The notes under the pieces are model-generated. The model was not told the origin of the DNA. It searched no databases and saw only the letters and a program-made list of their open reading frames with translations. Source: an uncultured Rhodanobacteraceae bacterium (GTDB lineage: Bacteria; Pseudomonadota; Gammaproteobacteria; Xanthomonadales; SZUA-5). From it: a stretch of 64,000 nt of DNA. This document shows positions 8,697 to 18,984 of the stretch, one piece after another. Positions within the stretch are counted from its first letter, which is position 1. Every line of letters begins with the position of its first letter. Location: contig CALEZI010000107.1 of the NCBI GenBank assembly GCA_937928755.1, positions 17,175 through 81,174 on the forward strand. Direction: 5' to 3'. A program made the position numbers and the translations under genes.

Positions 8697-9043
8697 GTGG
8701 ACCTCGAAAGCTTGTGGACAACAGGGGGAATTCCGACGATAGCGCCGATGGCGGGCGGAAGTGTTCAGTCAGGCTGGATTCTGCCGCCAATCGGAGTCGC
8801 GGCGACTATACGCCCGCGTATGGAGGGCAGCAACGCAAAAGCAGGCGCAGCGAAGGCTGACGTTGGAGTGAATGCTCGACCGTGCTGCGTTGCCGCAGAA
8901 GCGCTCATTTCGGTAGACTCCACCACACATTCGCCGCACAAGTCCCCGATTTTGCGGGCCTTCCGTGCTAATCTTCCGCCGTTTTCAACCCGGACGTGCG
9001 GCGGAGCCTTTTCTGTTCGTCCACCTGACATGGAGTCGTCACC
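8697..9043. other. Divergent promoter spacer between the beta-oxidation operon and ndk
   Basis: 347 bases with no credible gene. It must hold the promoters of both the minus-strand beta-oxidation operon and the plus-strand ndk gene. A possible extended -10 (TGCTAATCT, 8966-8974) lies about 70 bases before ndk, but no convincing -35 pairs with it. No clear FadR-like palindrome was found. Confidence 0.45.
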
Positions 9044-9469
9044 ATGGCGCTAGAGCGCACGCTTTCCATCATCAAGCCCGATGCGGTCGCCAAGAACGTG
9101 ATCGGGGAAATCTATTCGCGGTTCGAAAAGGCTGGTCTGAAGATCGTCGCGGCGCGCATGACGCAGTTGTCGCAGCGCGAGGCCGAAGGCTTCTATGCGG
9201 TCCATCGCGAGCGCGGGTTCTTCAACGATCTGGTCAAGTTCATGATTTCCGGCCCGGTGATGGTCACGGCGCTGGAAGGCGAGAACGCGATCGCCCGGCA
9301 CCGTGAGCTGATGGGTGCGACCGATCCGAAAAAGGCGGCGCCGGGAACCATCCGCGCCGACTTCGCCGACTCGATCGATGCCAATGCCGTGCACGGTTCC
9401 GACGCGCCGGAGACGGCTGCGGTCGAGATCGCGTACTTCTTCGCGTCCAGCGACGTCAACTCGCGCTGA
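9044..9469 (+). CDS. ndk: Nucleoside diphosphate kinase
   Basis: Transfers the gamma-phosphate between nucleoside di- and triphosphates through a phosphohistidine. 141 residues, the standard length. The active-site signature NAVHGSD places the catalytic His at residue 117, and the Kpn-loop and nucleotide-binding regions look intact. It leads a plus-strand run whose order (ndk, rlmN, then pilus/rodZ, yfgM, bamB, der) is conserved among gammaproteobacteria. Confidence 0.97.
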   Translation: MALERTLSIIKPDAVAKNVIGEIYSRFEKAGLKIVAARMTQLSQREAEGFYAVHRERGFFNDLVKFMISGPVMVTALEGENAIARHRELMGATDPKKAAPGTIRADFADSIDANAVHGSDAPETAAVEIAYFFASSDVNSR

Positions 9470-9494
9470 TCGCCGCCGGATCAGGCAAGGGACC

Positions 9495-10612
<1,118 letters not shown>

Positions 10613-10616
<4 letters not shown>

Positions 10617-11380
10617 ATGTTCGTATCTGCATCTTGCTGCTTTGCGCCGGGCTGCTGTTGAGCGCCTGCGCCAGCGACGGCACCGGCGGCAGCTTCATGG
10701 GCCAAAGCTCGGAGAAAGCCAAACGTTCGGCTGAATTGCAGGTTCAGCTCGCACAGGAATACCTGAAACGCGGCAATCTCGAGATCGCGCGCGACAGACT
10801 CAAGCGCGCGCTGGAACTGGATCCGTATTCGGCCCAGGCGCATACGGTGTCGGGCTTCCTCAACGAATCGATCAAGGAATTCGTGCAGGCTGAGCTGCAT
10901 TACAAGCGCGCCGTGGAACTGCGTCCCAAAGACGGCGACATGAGCAACAACTTCGCCAGTTTCCTGTGTCGCCAGGGTCGCTATGACGAAGCTGAAGCAA
11001 TGTACCGGCGCGCCTTTTCGGATCCGTTCTACAAGACACCGGAAGTGGCGTTGACCAACGCCGGCATCTGCGCCAAGGACGGCGGCAAGCTGGAGCAATC
11101 CGAGGCTTACCTGCGCGAAGCCCTCGATCGCGCGCCGAGTTACGGCGCCGCGCTCCTGCCGATGGCGGGCGTGTTGTTCGCACGCGGCGACAATCTGCGC
11201 GCACGCGCTTTCATGCAACGCTACGAGGCGCAGAATCCGGCCAATCCGGAAGCACTCTACCTTGGGATGCAGATCGAGCAGGCGCTCGGCGACAAGCGCA
11301 GCGCCGAAGACTATCGACGACGATTGCTCAGCGGCTTTCCGCGCTCTGCGGAAGCGAAGGCACTGGAGCAACGAGAGTGA
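10613..11380 (+). CDS. pilW: Type IV pilus biogenesis/stability lipoprotein PilW (PilF)
   Basis: A 255-residue TPR lipoprotein that pilots secretin PilQ assembly in the outer membrane for type IV pili. The signal peptide ends in lipobox LLSAC (Cys19). It is followed by about five TPR units from residue 40 onward, with LELDPYSAQAHTVSGF and similar repeats visible. It lies between rlmN and rodZ, its usual place in pseudomonads and xanthomonads. Both gene junctions are 4-base ATGA overlaps. Confidence 0.93.
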
Positions 11381-12330
11381 TGCAGGAGCAGGACATGGAT
11401 GCATCGACCGCGGGCAACGACCCGCAGGCACTGGATCTGGCTGAACTGGGGCAGCGGCTGCGTGCTGCGCGTATCGCGGCATCGTTGACGATGGATGACG
11501 TTGCGCAGCGATTGCACCTGCCGCTGGCGACTGTCACAGACCTGGAATCCGGACGCAGCGACCGCATCGGCACGCCGATCTACCTCAAGGGATTTCTGCG
11601 CAGCTACCTGAAGTTGCTGGCACTGCCGGAGGCTTGGGCCGATCTCGCGCTGGGGGCCTCGGATTCGGCGTCGATTCCGCCGATCCTGCCGGCCGCCGGC
11701 GCGGTCGCGCGCAGAGTGCCATGGATCGAACGATACAAATGGGCCGCCAGCTATGTGGTGGGAACTGCGCTGGCGTTGACTGCCGTTCATTGGCTGGTGA
11801 GCAACACGCCGCAGTTGGGATTCCCGGAAGCGTCGAGAACTGCCGAGCCGACAGCGAATGTCCCTCCCGTCGCGCCAGCCGCTGTCGCGAACGAAGCGCC
11901 GGTGGCGGTGGCCGACATTCCAGCGCCGGCGATCCTTGTACCCGCGCCGGGAGGGGAAGAATCGCTGGTCATGGCTTCGCTGAATCCGTTCAGGGTGCCC
12001 ACTGATGCGCGGCCCGACGAGGCGGCCCGGGAGGCGACGCTGACGCTGACCTTCGATCAGGCCAGTTGGGTGGATGTGCGCGACGAGGCCGGCGGCAAGC
12101 TGGCTTTCCAGACGGTGGCTGCCGGCGAACGTCGCAGCTTCGCACTGGGCGCTCCGGTCTCGGTCCTGATCGGCAATGCGCGCGGCGTGCGCGCCGACGT
12201 TGCCGGAACTCCGGTGGTTATCGATACTTTCGTGCGCGGGAACATTGCCCGCTTTGCGGTCGCCAGGGACGAGCAGGGCTGGTCCGCGGTAACCATCGAC
12301 AAAGACACCGCCAGTCGCGATGGCGGCTGA
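11377..12330 (+). CDS. rodZ: RodZ-type cytoskeletal protein (HTH-TM-DUF4115)
   Basis: Membrane protein that links MreB filaments to the wall-elongation machinery. The 317-residue chain has a cytoplasmic HTH domain (about residues 22-90, with LGQRLRAARIAASLTMDDVA), one transmembrane helix (about 128-145), an Ala/Pro-rich periplasmic linker, and a C-terminal DUF4115 beta domain (about 222-305). This architecture is diagnostic. The start overlaps pilW by 4 bases; an internal ATG (residue 6, 11392) is a possible alternative. In E. coli ispG follows rodZ, but here yfgM follows directly. Confidence 0.92.
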   Translation: MMQEQDMDASTAGNDPQALDLAELGQRLRAARIAASLTMDDVAQRLHLPLATVTDLESGRSDRIGTPIYLKGFLRSYLKLLALPEAWADLALGASDSASIPPILPAAGAVARRVPWIERYKWAASYVVGTALALTAVHWLVSNTPQLGFPEASRTAEPTANVPPVAPAAVANEAPVAVADIPAPAILVPAPGGEESLVMASLNPFRVPTDARPDEAAREATLTLTFDQASWVDVRDEAGGKLAFQTVAAGERRSFALGAPVSVLIGNARGVRADVAGTPVVIDTFVRGNIARFAVARDEQGWSAVTIDKDTASRDGG

Positions 12331-12360
12331 CGAATACCGACTTCTTCCAGGATTGCGCAA

Positions 12361-13080
12361 ATGGCCGACGACATCATCGATGCCCATGAGCAGAGCGAAC
12401 AAGCTCGCCAGTGGCTGCAGAAGAATGGCAGTTCCATCATCATGGGAATCCTCATCGGCCTGGCGGTGCTGCTCGGCTGGCAGCGCTGGCAGCAGTCCGG
12501 CGTCAACCATCGTGCCGAGGCAATGGTGAAGTTCGACGATTTTCAGGCTGCGGTCGACAAGGACGACAAGGAACTTGCCGTCAAGCTGGTCGAGGATCTG
12601 CGCAAGAACTATGGCGATACGCCGCATGCCGCGCTCGGCGCGCTCGAGCTCGCCGAGATGCATCTGAAGGCCAGCGAGTTGCCGGAAGCGGAGTCGTCGC
12701 TGCGTTTTGCGGCGGAGAAGGGCGGTTCCGCGTCGATCCAATCGATCGCGTCGCTGCGACTGGCGCGGGTGCTGCTTGGACGGGGCGAGGCTCAGCGCGC
12801 GCTCGACGCACTGAAAGGCGTTGCCGCTGGCGCCTACGCAGGCGAACTCGAAGTGGTGCGTGGCGATGCCCTGCTGGCATTGGGACGGCCGGATGAGGCA
12901 CGCAAGGCCTACGACGCCGCGCTCGCGGTAATCGACGTGGCTTCCACCCAACGGGCCTCGATCGAAGCCAGGCGCGACGATGTCGCTGCCGGTGGCGCAC
13001 CTGTGTCGACTCCAGCGCCCGCCGCGGAAGCAGCGCCTGTGCCGACCCCAGCGCCGGTGGCACCGGCGGAGCAGGGCTGA
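12361..13080 (+). CDS. yfgM: YfgM-family ancillary translocon / TPR protein
   Basis: Single-pass inner-membrane protein with a periplasmic TPR region that associates with SecYEG and PpiD and is thought to help pass clients to periplasmic chaperones. 239 residues: one transmembrane helix at about 22-40 (IIMGILIGLAVLLGW), then the Tetratricopeptide_2-like region to about residue 200, and an Ala/Pro-rich tail. Its place just before bamB is conserved. A weak AGGA lies about 12 bases before the ATG. Confidence 0.9.
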   Translation: MADDIIDAHEQSEQARQWLQKNGSSIIMGILIGLAVLLGWQRWQQSGVNHRAEAMVKFDDFQAAVDKDDKELAVKLVEDLRKNYGDTPHAALGALELAEMHLKASELPEAESSLRFAAEKGGSASIQSIASLRLARVLLGRGEAQRALDALKGVAAGAYAGELEVVRGDALLALGRPDEARKAYDAALAVIDVASTQRASIEARRDDVAAGGAPVSTPAPAAEAAPVPTPAPVAPAEQG

Positions 13081-13081
13081 C

Positions 13082-14236
13082 ATGCCGATGCGCAAATCGG
13101 TCCTGAGTTTGCTGTTGGGTTTGGTGCTGCTGGCCGGCTGTGCCGGCGACAGCGCCAAGAAAGAGAACATCGAGCCGCCGACGCCGTTGGTCGAGTTCAC
13201 TCCGTCGGTCGTGGTCGAAAAACTCTGGTCCAGTTCGATCGGCGGCGGTGCTGGCGAGACCGGTGCCGGGCTGGTGCCGGCAGTCGCTGCCGGGCGCGCA
13301 TTCTTCGCCGGCACCGATGGCGACATCATGGCGATCGAAGCCTCGAGCGGCAAACGCCTCTGGAGTCAGCAGGTCGAATCCTTCAGCGGCGGTCCGGGCG
13401 CCGGCGAATCGATCGTCGTCGCCGGGACGCTGAACGGTGCGGTGATCGCATTCGATGCCGAAAGCGGCGCCGAGATCTGGCGCAGCCGGGTGTCCTCGGA
13501 AGTCATCTCGCCGCCAGTGGTGTCCGGGCAGACCGTCATCGTGATTGCCAACGATGGCCGCACGCACGCCCTCAAGGCGAGCGATGGCAGCCAGATCTGG
13601 GCGGTCGATCGCGGTGTGCCGATGCTCAGTCTGCGCGGCAATGCGGCGCCGATCGTGAGCAACGGAGTGGTCGTCGTCGGCGCCGCCAACGGCACGGTGA
13701 GTGCGTTCTCGCTGGCTGAGGGTCGCCCGCTGTGGGAACAGCGCCTTGGCGTCGGCGAAGGCCGCACCGATCTCGAGCGCATGGTCGACGTCGACGGACG
13801 CATGGATGTACTGGCCGGCGATCTGTTTGCGGTCGGCTTCGGATCCGGCGCCCAGGCGATGACGCTGGACTCTGGTCGCATCCTGTGGGCGCGCGACATG
13901 TCGTCGGTCGCCGGTCTGGCGGCGGGCGAAGACGGCATATTCATCGCCGCCACCGATGGTGCCGTCTGGGCGGTGGATCGTCGCAGCGGCGGTGCCCTGT
14001 GGAAGAACGGCGACCTGCTTTACCGCATGTTGTCGGCGCCGGTACTGCTCGGCAGCCATGTCGTGGTGGGCGATCTCGAGGGTCAGTTGCACTGGTTGAA
14101 GCGCAGCGACGGCGAGGTCGCGGCGCGGACCAAGCTCGGTGGACTTGGATTCGGCAGCGGACTCGTGGTGGTCGACGAGGTGCTGTACGTCCAGAACAAC
14201 GATGGCTCGATTGGCGCATTCCGTATTCGGCAGTGA
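13082..14236 (+). CDS. bamB: Outer membrane protein assembly factor BamB
   Basis: Lipoprotein of the BAM complex that inserts beta-barrel proteins into the outer membrane. Start MPMRKSV at 13082, one base after the yfgM stop; MRKSV at 13088 is an alternative. Lipobox LLAGC gives Cys20. The remaining about 360 residues are an eight-bladed beta-propeller of PQQ-like repeats (for example GKRLWSQQV, GAEIWRSRV, GSQIWAVDR, GGALWKNGD). The length of 384 residues is typical. Confidence 0.94.
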   Translation: MPMRKSVLSLLLGLVLLAGCAGDSAKKENIEPPTPLVEFTPSVVVEKLWSSSIGGGAGETGAGLVPAVAAGRAFFAGTDGDIMAIEASSGKRLWSQQVESFSGGPGAGESIVVAGTLNGAVIAFDAESGAEIWRSRVSSEVISPPVVSGQTVIVIANDGRTHALKASDGSQIWAVDRGVPMLSLRGNAAPIVSNGVVVVGAANGTVSAFSLAEGRPLWEQRLGVGEGRTDLERMVDVDGRMDVLAGDLFAVGFGSGAQAMTLDSGRILWARDMSSVAGLAAGEDGIFIAATDGAVWAVDRRSGGALWKNGDLLYRMLSAPVLLGSHVVVGDLEGQLHWLKRSDGEVAARTKLGGLGFGSGLVVVDEVLYVQNNDGSIGAFRIRQ

Positions 14237-14406
14237 ATTGAAGTGGTTGTTGGTTCCTGGTTGCTGGTTGTCGGAAAGAGCGCACGCTCGCGACCGGTGA
14301 TCGGTTAGGGCATTTCCCGCTGCAGTATGGCAGCGGGGCCTTGCGCTCGTGCCCTGACCAACAACCTACAACCCGCAACCAACACCCGCGTCCCTAGGCT
14401 CCGCAC
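14237..14406. repeat. Palindromic spacer with hairpin between bamB and der
   Basis: The left part (14241-14275) repeats TGGTTG-type units and the right part (14355-14392) holds the complementary CAACCA-type units, so the spacer can fold as a long imperfect hairpin. Inside it is a clean 8-bp stem, CCCGCTGC (14316-14323) pairing with GCAGCGGG (14330-14337). There is no T-run, so this could be a weak or Rho-dependent terminator after bamB. Similar CAACCAACA units recur near 23270-23295. Confidence 0.55.
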
Positions 14407-15795
14407 ATGCTCCCCGTCGTTGCACTGGTCGGTCGCCCGAATGTCGGCAAGTCGACGCTCTACAACTCACTGACCCGAAGTCGGGACGCCATCGTCTCGA
14501 ACCTGCCCGGCGTCACCCGCGATCGCCTGTTCGGAATCTGCCGGCGCGGCGAGCGGCCGTTCATGGTGGTCGATACCGCCGGGCTCACCGAGAACGAGGA
14601 CGTGCTCGCCAAGGGCATGTCGGCGCAATCGTGGCAGGCAATCGGTGAATCCGACCTGGTTTGCCTGGTGGTCGATGCCCGCGATGGCCTGAATCCGGAC
14701 GATACCGAAATCGCGTTGCGCATCCGCGCCGCGGGCAAGCGCTTGTTGTTGATCGTCAACAAGATCGACGGTCTGCAGGAATCCAACGCGTATGCCGAGT
14801 TTTCGCGACTGGGCATCGCCACCACATTGATGGTTTCGGCGGCGCACAATCAGGGTATCGCCGACCTTGTGGATCACCTGTTGTCTGAATTGCCGCCCGA
14901 GCCGGCCGAGCCGGAGTCGGATAGCGGCGCGATCAAGATCGCCATCCTCGGCCGGCCGAACGTGGGCAAGTCGACACTGGTCAACCGCTTGCTCGGCGAA
15001 GAGCGGGTACTGGCGATGGATTTGCCGGGCACCACGCGCGATGCCGTGCGCATACCGCTGGAACGCGACGGCAAGCGCTATCTGCTGATCGACACTGCCG
15101 GCATCCGGCGCAAGGCGCGCGTCGGCGAGGGTATCGAGAAGTTCAGTGTGATCAAGGCGCTGCAGGCGGCCGAAGAGGCACACGTGGTGGTGCTCATTCT
15201 CGACGCCCAGCAGGGATTCGCCGACCAGGATGCGCACCTGCTCGGCGAAATCGTGAACCTCGGGCGCGGCCTGGTGCTCGCGATCAACAAGTGGGACGGC
15301 TTGAGCGTGCGCGAACGCACCCAGGTCAACCAACGGTTGGACTGGGGCCTCGGATTCGTGAACTTCGCCAAGCGACTGCCGATTTCCGCCTTGCACGGAT
15401 CGGGTCTCGGCGAGCTGATGAAGGCAGTGAACCAGGCGCACCGCGCAGCGACCCGGGAATTCTCGGCGTCGGATCTGACCAAAGCGATCAACGAGGCCTT
15501 CGAGAAGCATCAGCCGCCGCTGGTGCGCGGCCGCGTCGCCAAGATGCGTTACGCCCACCAGGGTGGGCGCAATCCACCGCGCGTGATCATCCACGGCAAT
15601 CGGCTGGAGTCGCTGCCGGATTCCTACAAGCGCTTCCTCGAAAACCACCTGCGAACGCGCTTCAAGTTGATCGGTACACCGCTGGTACTGGAGTTCCGCG
15701 AGGGCAGCAATCCGTTTGCCGGCAAGAAGAACGTGCTGACCCCGCGCCAGGTCGAGAAACGCAAGCGCCTGATTCGCCACGTCAAACGCGGCTGA
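14407..15795 (+). CDS. der: Ribosome biogenesis GTPase Der (EngA)
   Basis: Essential GTPase in 50S subunit assembly. The 462-residue protein has two consecutive G domains, each beginning with the P-loop GRPNVGKST (near residues 8 and 182), with DTAG and NKxD motifs in both (NKID, NKWD). A KH-like RNA-binding domain follows from about residue 360, and the tail is basic. It ends the conserved bamB-der arrangement. Its promoter may lie in the hairpin-rich spacer upstream. Confidence 0.97.
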   Translation: MLPVVALVGRPNVGKSTLYNSLTRSRDAIVSNLPGVTRDRLFGICRRGERPFMVVDTAGLTENEDVLAKGMSAQSWQAIGESDLVCLVVDARDGLNPDDTEIALRIRAAGKRLLLIVNKIDGLQESNAYAEFSRLGIATTLMVSAAHNQGIADLVDHLLSELPPEPAEPESDSGAIKIAILGRPNVGKSTLVNRLLGEERVLAMDLPGTTRDAVRIPLERDGKRYLLIDTAGIRRKARVGEGIEKFSVIKALQAAEEAHVVVLILDAQQGFADQDAHLLGEIVNLGRGLVLAINKWDGLSVRERTQVNQRLDWGLGFVNFAKRLPISALHGSGLGELMKAVNQAHRAATREFSASDLTKAINEAFEKHQPPLVRGRVAKMRYAHQGGRNPPRVIIHGNRLESLPDSYKRFLENHLRTRFKLIGTPLVLEFREGSNPFAGKKNVLTPRQVEKRKRLIRHVKRG

Positions 15796-15841
15796 GGCCG
15801 CGTTTTCGAACTTCACCTTGGTTGAACGTCGGTGATCCCGC

Positions 15842-17125
15842 ATGCATACCGCGCCAGATGTCGAAGCCGTGCTGCAGACCAGGGCCGTGCCGATGCGCAT
15901 CAGCGTGGCCGAGGCGCGCGTCTGCATCGCGTCCGCACTGATCGCCACCCGTCCAACGGTTGAGCGTGTCGCGGTTGCCGCTGCGCATGGCCTGCGTCTG
16001 GCCGAAGACGTGCATATCGCGCACAGCCTGCCGCTGTTCGCCAACTCGGCGATGGATGGTTACGCCTGCCGCCATGGCAGTCTCGAAGGCGGCGGCGAGC
16101 CGCTCCTGCGGGTGGTCGGCGAGAGTCGCGCCGGGGAGCAGTTCCAGGGACGCATCGCGCGCGGCGAATGTGTGCGGATATCCACCGGCTCGCGATTGCC
16201 GGCCGACGCCGACACCGTGATCATCCAGGAGCACGTGGAGCGCGCAGGCGATCAGGTACGGGTATTGCGGATCCAGATCGCCGGCGCCAATGTGCGCCAG
16301 GCCGGCGAGGAGTGCGTCGCCGGGTCGAAATTGCTGGCGCGCTTCGATCTGCTCGATGCGCGTTCGCTGGCACTGGCGGCCAGCGCGGGACGAACCGAGC
16401 TGCGCGTCCTGGCGCGGCCGCGGGTGGCGATCGTCACCACCGGCGACGAACTGGCGCAGCCAGGGCAAGTGCTCGCGAGCGACCGGATCTACGACAGCAA
16501 TGCTGCCCTGCTGCAGTCCCTGGTGTTCGAGGCCGGTGGTCATCCGCTGCCGCCGGTTTGGGTGACCGACGATCCGCAGGCGCTTGCGGAGGCTCTGCGT
16601 CGCGCCGCCGCCGCGGCCGATCTGGTGCTGACCACGGGTGGCGCCTCGGTGGGCGACCACGACCATCTGCCGCGACTGCTGCTCGAGCAGGGCAGCGTGC
16701 ATTTCTGGAAGGTACGCATGAAGCCGGGCATGCCGGCCTTGTTTGGCGAGTTGTACGGCACGCCGCTGTTGGCGTTGCCGGGCAATCCAGTATCGGTGTA
16801 CGCGACCTTCCGGATCCTGGCGCGGGTGGCGCTGGACGCGCTGCAGGGCATCGCACCGGCGGATCCGCCGCGCTGGCGCGCGCGCCTGGAAGTGCCGCTG
16901 CGCAAGTCGCACGGCCGCGCCGAATATCTGCGAGCGCTTCATTGCATCGACGCCCACGGTCAGCTCTGGGTGCGGCCGTTGCAGGGCCAGGAGTCGTTTC
17001 GACTGGTCAGCCTGCGCCAGGCCAGTGCGCTGTTGGTCCTGCCGGAAGGCGAGATCGACCTCGCCGCTGGTGCAGTCGTCGATATCGAGCCGCTGTCGCT
17101 GGCTGCCACGGAGAGCTGGAAATGA
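15842..17125 (+). CDS. moeA: Molybdopterin molybdenumtransferase MoeA
   Basis: Inserts molybdate into adenylylated molybdopterin in molybdenum cofactor synthesis. The 427 residues show the MoeA landmarks: AMDGYA near residue 70, VTTGDEL near 200, the conserved TTGGASVGDHD loop, and PGNPVSVYATF. The moeB start overlaps its stop by 4 bases, so the two cofactor genes are translationally coupled. No molybdoenzyme gene is in the window. Confidence 0.94.
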   Translation: MHTAPDVEAVLQTRAVPMRISVAEARVCIASALIATRPTVERVAVAAAHGLRLAEDVHIAHSLPLFANSAMDGYACRHGSLEGGGEPLLRVVGESRAGEQFQGRIARGECVRISTGSRLPADADTVIIQEHVERAGDQVRVLRIQIAGANVRQAGEECVAGSKLLARFDLLDARSLALAASAGRTELRVLARPRVAIVTTGDELAQPGQVLASDRIYDSNAALLQSLVFEAGGHPLPPVWVTDDPQALAEALRRAAAAADLVLTTGGASVGDHDHLPRLLLEQGSVHFWKVRMKPGMPALFGELYGTPLLALPGNPVSVYATFRILARVALDALQGIAPADPPRWRARLEVPLRKSHGRAEYLRALHCIDAHGQLWVRPLQGQESFRLVSLRQASALLVLPEGEIDLAAGAVVDIEPLSLAATESWK

Positions 17126-18300
17126 GTTTGCGCGAGGACTGGATCGAGCGCTTGCGTGAGGCGACGCCACACGTGGACGTGCGCGAGGCGCGGCGGCGTC
17201 AGCAACAGGGCGCGCTGATCGTCGATGTCCGCGAAAGGATCGAATGGGCCGAGGGTAGTCCGCCCGAGGCCGTGCAAATCGCGCGCAGCCAGCTCGAGTT
17301 TGAAGTCGAACGCGGTCTGCCCGACCGCAGTCGCAATCTGCTGCTGTTGTGCGCTGCCGGCAGCCGCGCGCTGCTTTGCGCGGAGACTCTTTCGCGCCTG
17401 GGTTATCCGAATGTGGCGGTGATCGACGGCGGCATGCGTGCGTGGAAGGCCGCGCAGCTTCCGGTGCTGGTGCCGGAAACCCTGGATGCCGCCTGGCAGC
17501 GACGTTACGCGCGCCAGATAGTTCTGCCTGAAGTTGGCGTCGAGGGTCAGCAGCGCCTGGCACGTGCGCGCGTGCTGGTTGTCGGCGCCGGTGGTCTGGG
17601 CTCGCCGGTCGCCTTGTATCTGGCTGCGGCCGGCGTCGGTACGCTGCGTATCGTCGATGACGATCGAGTCGACGAGAGCAACCTTCAGCGCCAGGTGCTG
17701 CACACGACGGCGCGAGTTGGTCGCGCGAAAACGCAGTCGGCGGTGGAAACGCTGAATGCGCTGAATCCGGCGCTCAAGGTCGAAGCCATCGAGCAGCGCG
17801 TGAACAGCGCCAATGTCGATGCGCTGGTCGCGGACTGTTCGGTGTGGGTGGATGGGTCCGACAATCTGCCGACGCGTTATTTGTTGAGCGATGCCGCGGT
17901 GAAGCACGGCAAGGCGCTGGTCTATGGCGCCGTCGAGCGCTTCAGCGGACAGGTCGCCGTATTCCATCCGCAGTTTCGGCGTGGCATCGCGCCGTGTTAT
18001 CGCTGCCTGTTTCCAGAACCGCCGCCGCCGGAACAGGCGCCGAATTGTGCCGAGGTCGGCGTTGTCGGTGTCGTTCCCGGCGTCGTCGGCCTGTTGCAGG
18101 CCAACGAAGCGATCAAGCTGCTGCTGGGAATTGGTCAGCCTTTGATCGGTCGGTTGCTGATGTTCGACGCCCTGGGCGCTCATTTCCGCGAATTGAGCTT
18201 GCCGGCCGATCCCGAATGCGCCTTGTGTGCGCCGAATCGCGCGTTTCCGGGCTATGTCGACTACTTTGCCTTTTGCACGAATGGCGCAAAGCCAGGTTGA
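17122..18300 (+). CDS. moeB: Molybdopterin-synthase adenylyltransferase MoeB with N-terminal rhodanese domain
   Basis: Activates the C-terminal glycine of the small molybdopterin synthase subunit by adenylation. 392 residues. About residues 15-125 form a rhodanese domain whose loop LLLCAAGSRA carries the expected Cys. About 135-375 are the ThiF/E1-like domain, with nucleotide loop VVGAGGLGSPVALYLA, ESNLQRQ and a CxxC pair near the end (CYRC, CALC) for structural zinc. The sulfurtransferase domain precedes the adenylation domain, opposite to eukaryotic MOCS3/Uba4. It may therefore also serve thiocarboxylate formation. The start at 17122 lies in ATGA with the moeA stop. Confidence 0.9.
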   Translation: MSLREDWIERLREATPHVDVREARRRQQQGALIVDVRERIEWAEGSPPEAVQIARSQLEFEVERGLPDRSRNLLLLCAAGSRALLCAETLSRLGYPNVAVIDGGMRAWKAAQLPVLVPETLDAAWQRRYARQIVLPEVGVEGQQRLARARVLVVGAGGLGSPVALYLAAAGVGTLRIVDDDRVDESNLQRQVLHTTARVGRAKTQSAVETLNALNPALKVEAIEQRVNSANVDALVADCSVWVDGSDNLPTRYLLSDAAVKHGKALVYGAVERFSGQVAVFHPQFRRGIAPCYRCLFPEPPPPEQAPNCAEVGVVGVVPGVVGLLQANEAIKLLLGIGQPLIGRLLMFDALGAHFRELSLPADPECALCAPNRAFPGYVDYFAFCTNGAKPG

Positions 18301-18326
18301 AAGCAAGAAACACGGCATGCGTCGCC

Positions 18327-18335
18327 TGTGGATAA
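18327..18335 (-). promoter_or_regulatory. DnaA box (perfect consensus)
   Basis: TGTGGATAA on the plus strand is the reverse complement of TTATCCACA. It is 27 bases after the moeB stop. Confidence 0.55.
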
Positions 18336-18695
18336 GGTTGTGGACGAATAATTCGTCCGCTGGCTGCGCGCGCACCATCGCGCACTTGCGTGCCACCCTT
18401 CGTTCCGTGACCGACCCCACAAAAGCGCGCGCAAACAACGCGTTGGACATCAAATTGCGGCGAGAGCAGGAATGCGCACAAGCTTCATCGCGGAACGCCC
18501 TGGTTGTGCACAACCATTCGCGGTGCGTCGCAATTTGCACTCCGCGTTATCCGGAAAGTCAAGGCCCCGATGCCGACTTCCGCCAGAGATCAATGGCGCA
18601 TCCGCGGGAGAAAATGGGTCATCAGTTAGAGCAGTTACTTCAAGATCGCCTCAGCAAGGCGCGCTAAGTCATTGCCGCGAAACCAATGTTTCAGA

Positions 18696-18704
18696 TTATC
18701 CACA
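18696..18704 (+). promoter_or_regulatory. DnaA box (perfect consensus)
   Basis: TTATCCACA. It faces the box at 18710-18718, with 5 bases between them. Confidence 0.55.
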
Positions 18705-18709
18705 CGGCC

Positions 18710-18730
18710 TGTGGATAACCATGTGGATGA
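18710..18730 (-). promoter_or_regulatory. DnaA box plus adjacent near-consensus box
   Basis: TGTGGATAA (18710-18718) is a perfect box in reverse orientation. TGTGGATGA (18722-18730) follows after 3 bases with one mismatch. Together with 18696-18704 this makes three box-like sites in 35 bases. Confidence 0.5.
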
Positions 18731-18984
18731 GCGCGTGGACAGCGCCCGAAAAGCGCGCCACGGCGCCCTTTCGCGTGCATTGGCGAGTCTCTCGCCAGTT
18801 AGGTTAAAGTCAATAAAAACAATGACATGCGTTGATCGCGCGAAACGCTCTTGACAATCCTGAAACAAATCCTTCAGCGCCGCTGGGTCTGTGCAAAAGA
18901 ATTCCTGGTTGGCGTCGAAAATCGGTCGAACGCGGTACTGGTGGCCTGCTCAAGCGAAGCTGTAGCGATCGCCGTTGCGGCTAC

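Larger units (their letters stand above)
18301..18984. other. Gene-free region with DnaA-box-like motifs
   Basis: 684 bases with no credible gene. It contains three perfect 9-mers matching the consensus DnaA box TTATCCACA, two close variants, several short perfect palindromes (GGTTGTGCACAACC at 18502-18515; arms GGACGAAT and ATTCGTCC at 18342-18358) and a relatively A/T-rich stretch at about 18800-18830. dnaA, dnaN, rpmH and mnmG are not nearby. It may be a replication-related site, a DnaA-titration site, or chance; see the finding. Confidence 0.55.

Noticed and set aside
8765..9031. 88-residue frame in the divergent spacer before ndk
   Set aside because: No family match by eye, unusual composition, and it overlaps the likely promoter area.
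18227..18667. 146-residue frame after moeB
   Set aside because: Overlaps the moeB end, covers a DnaA-box palindrome, and has no ribosome site or domain.
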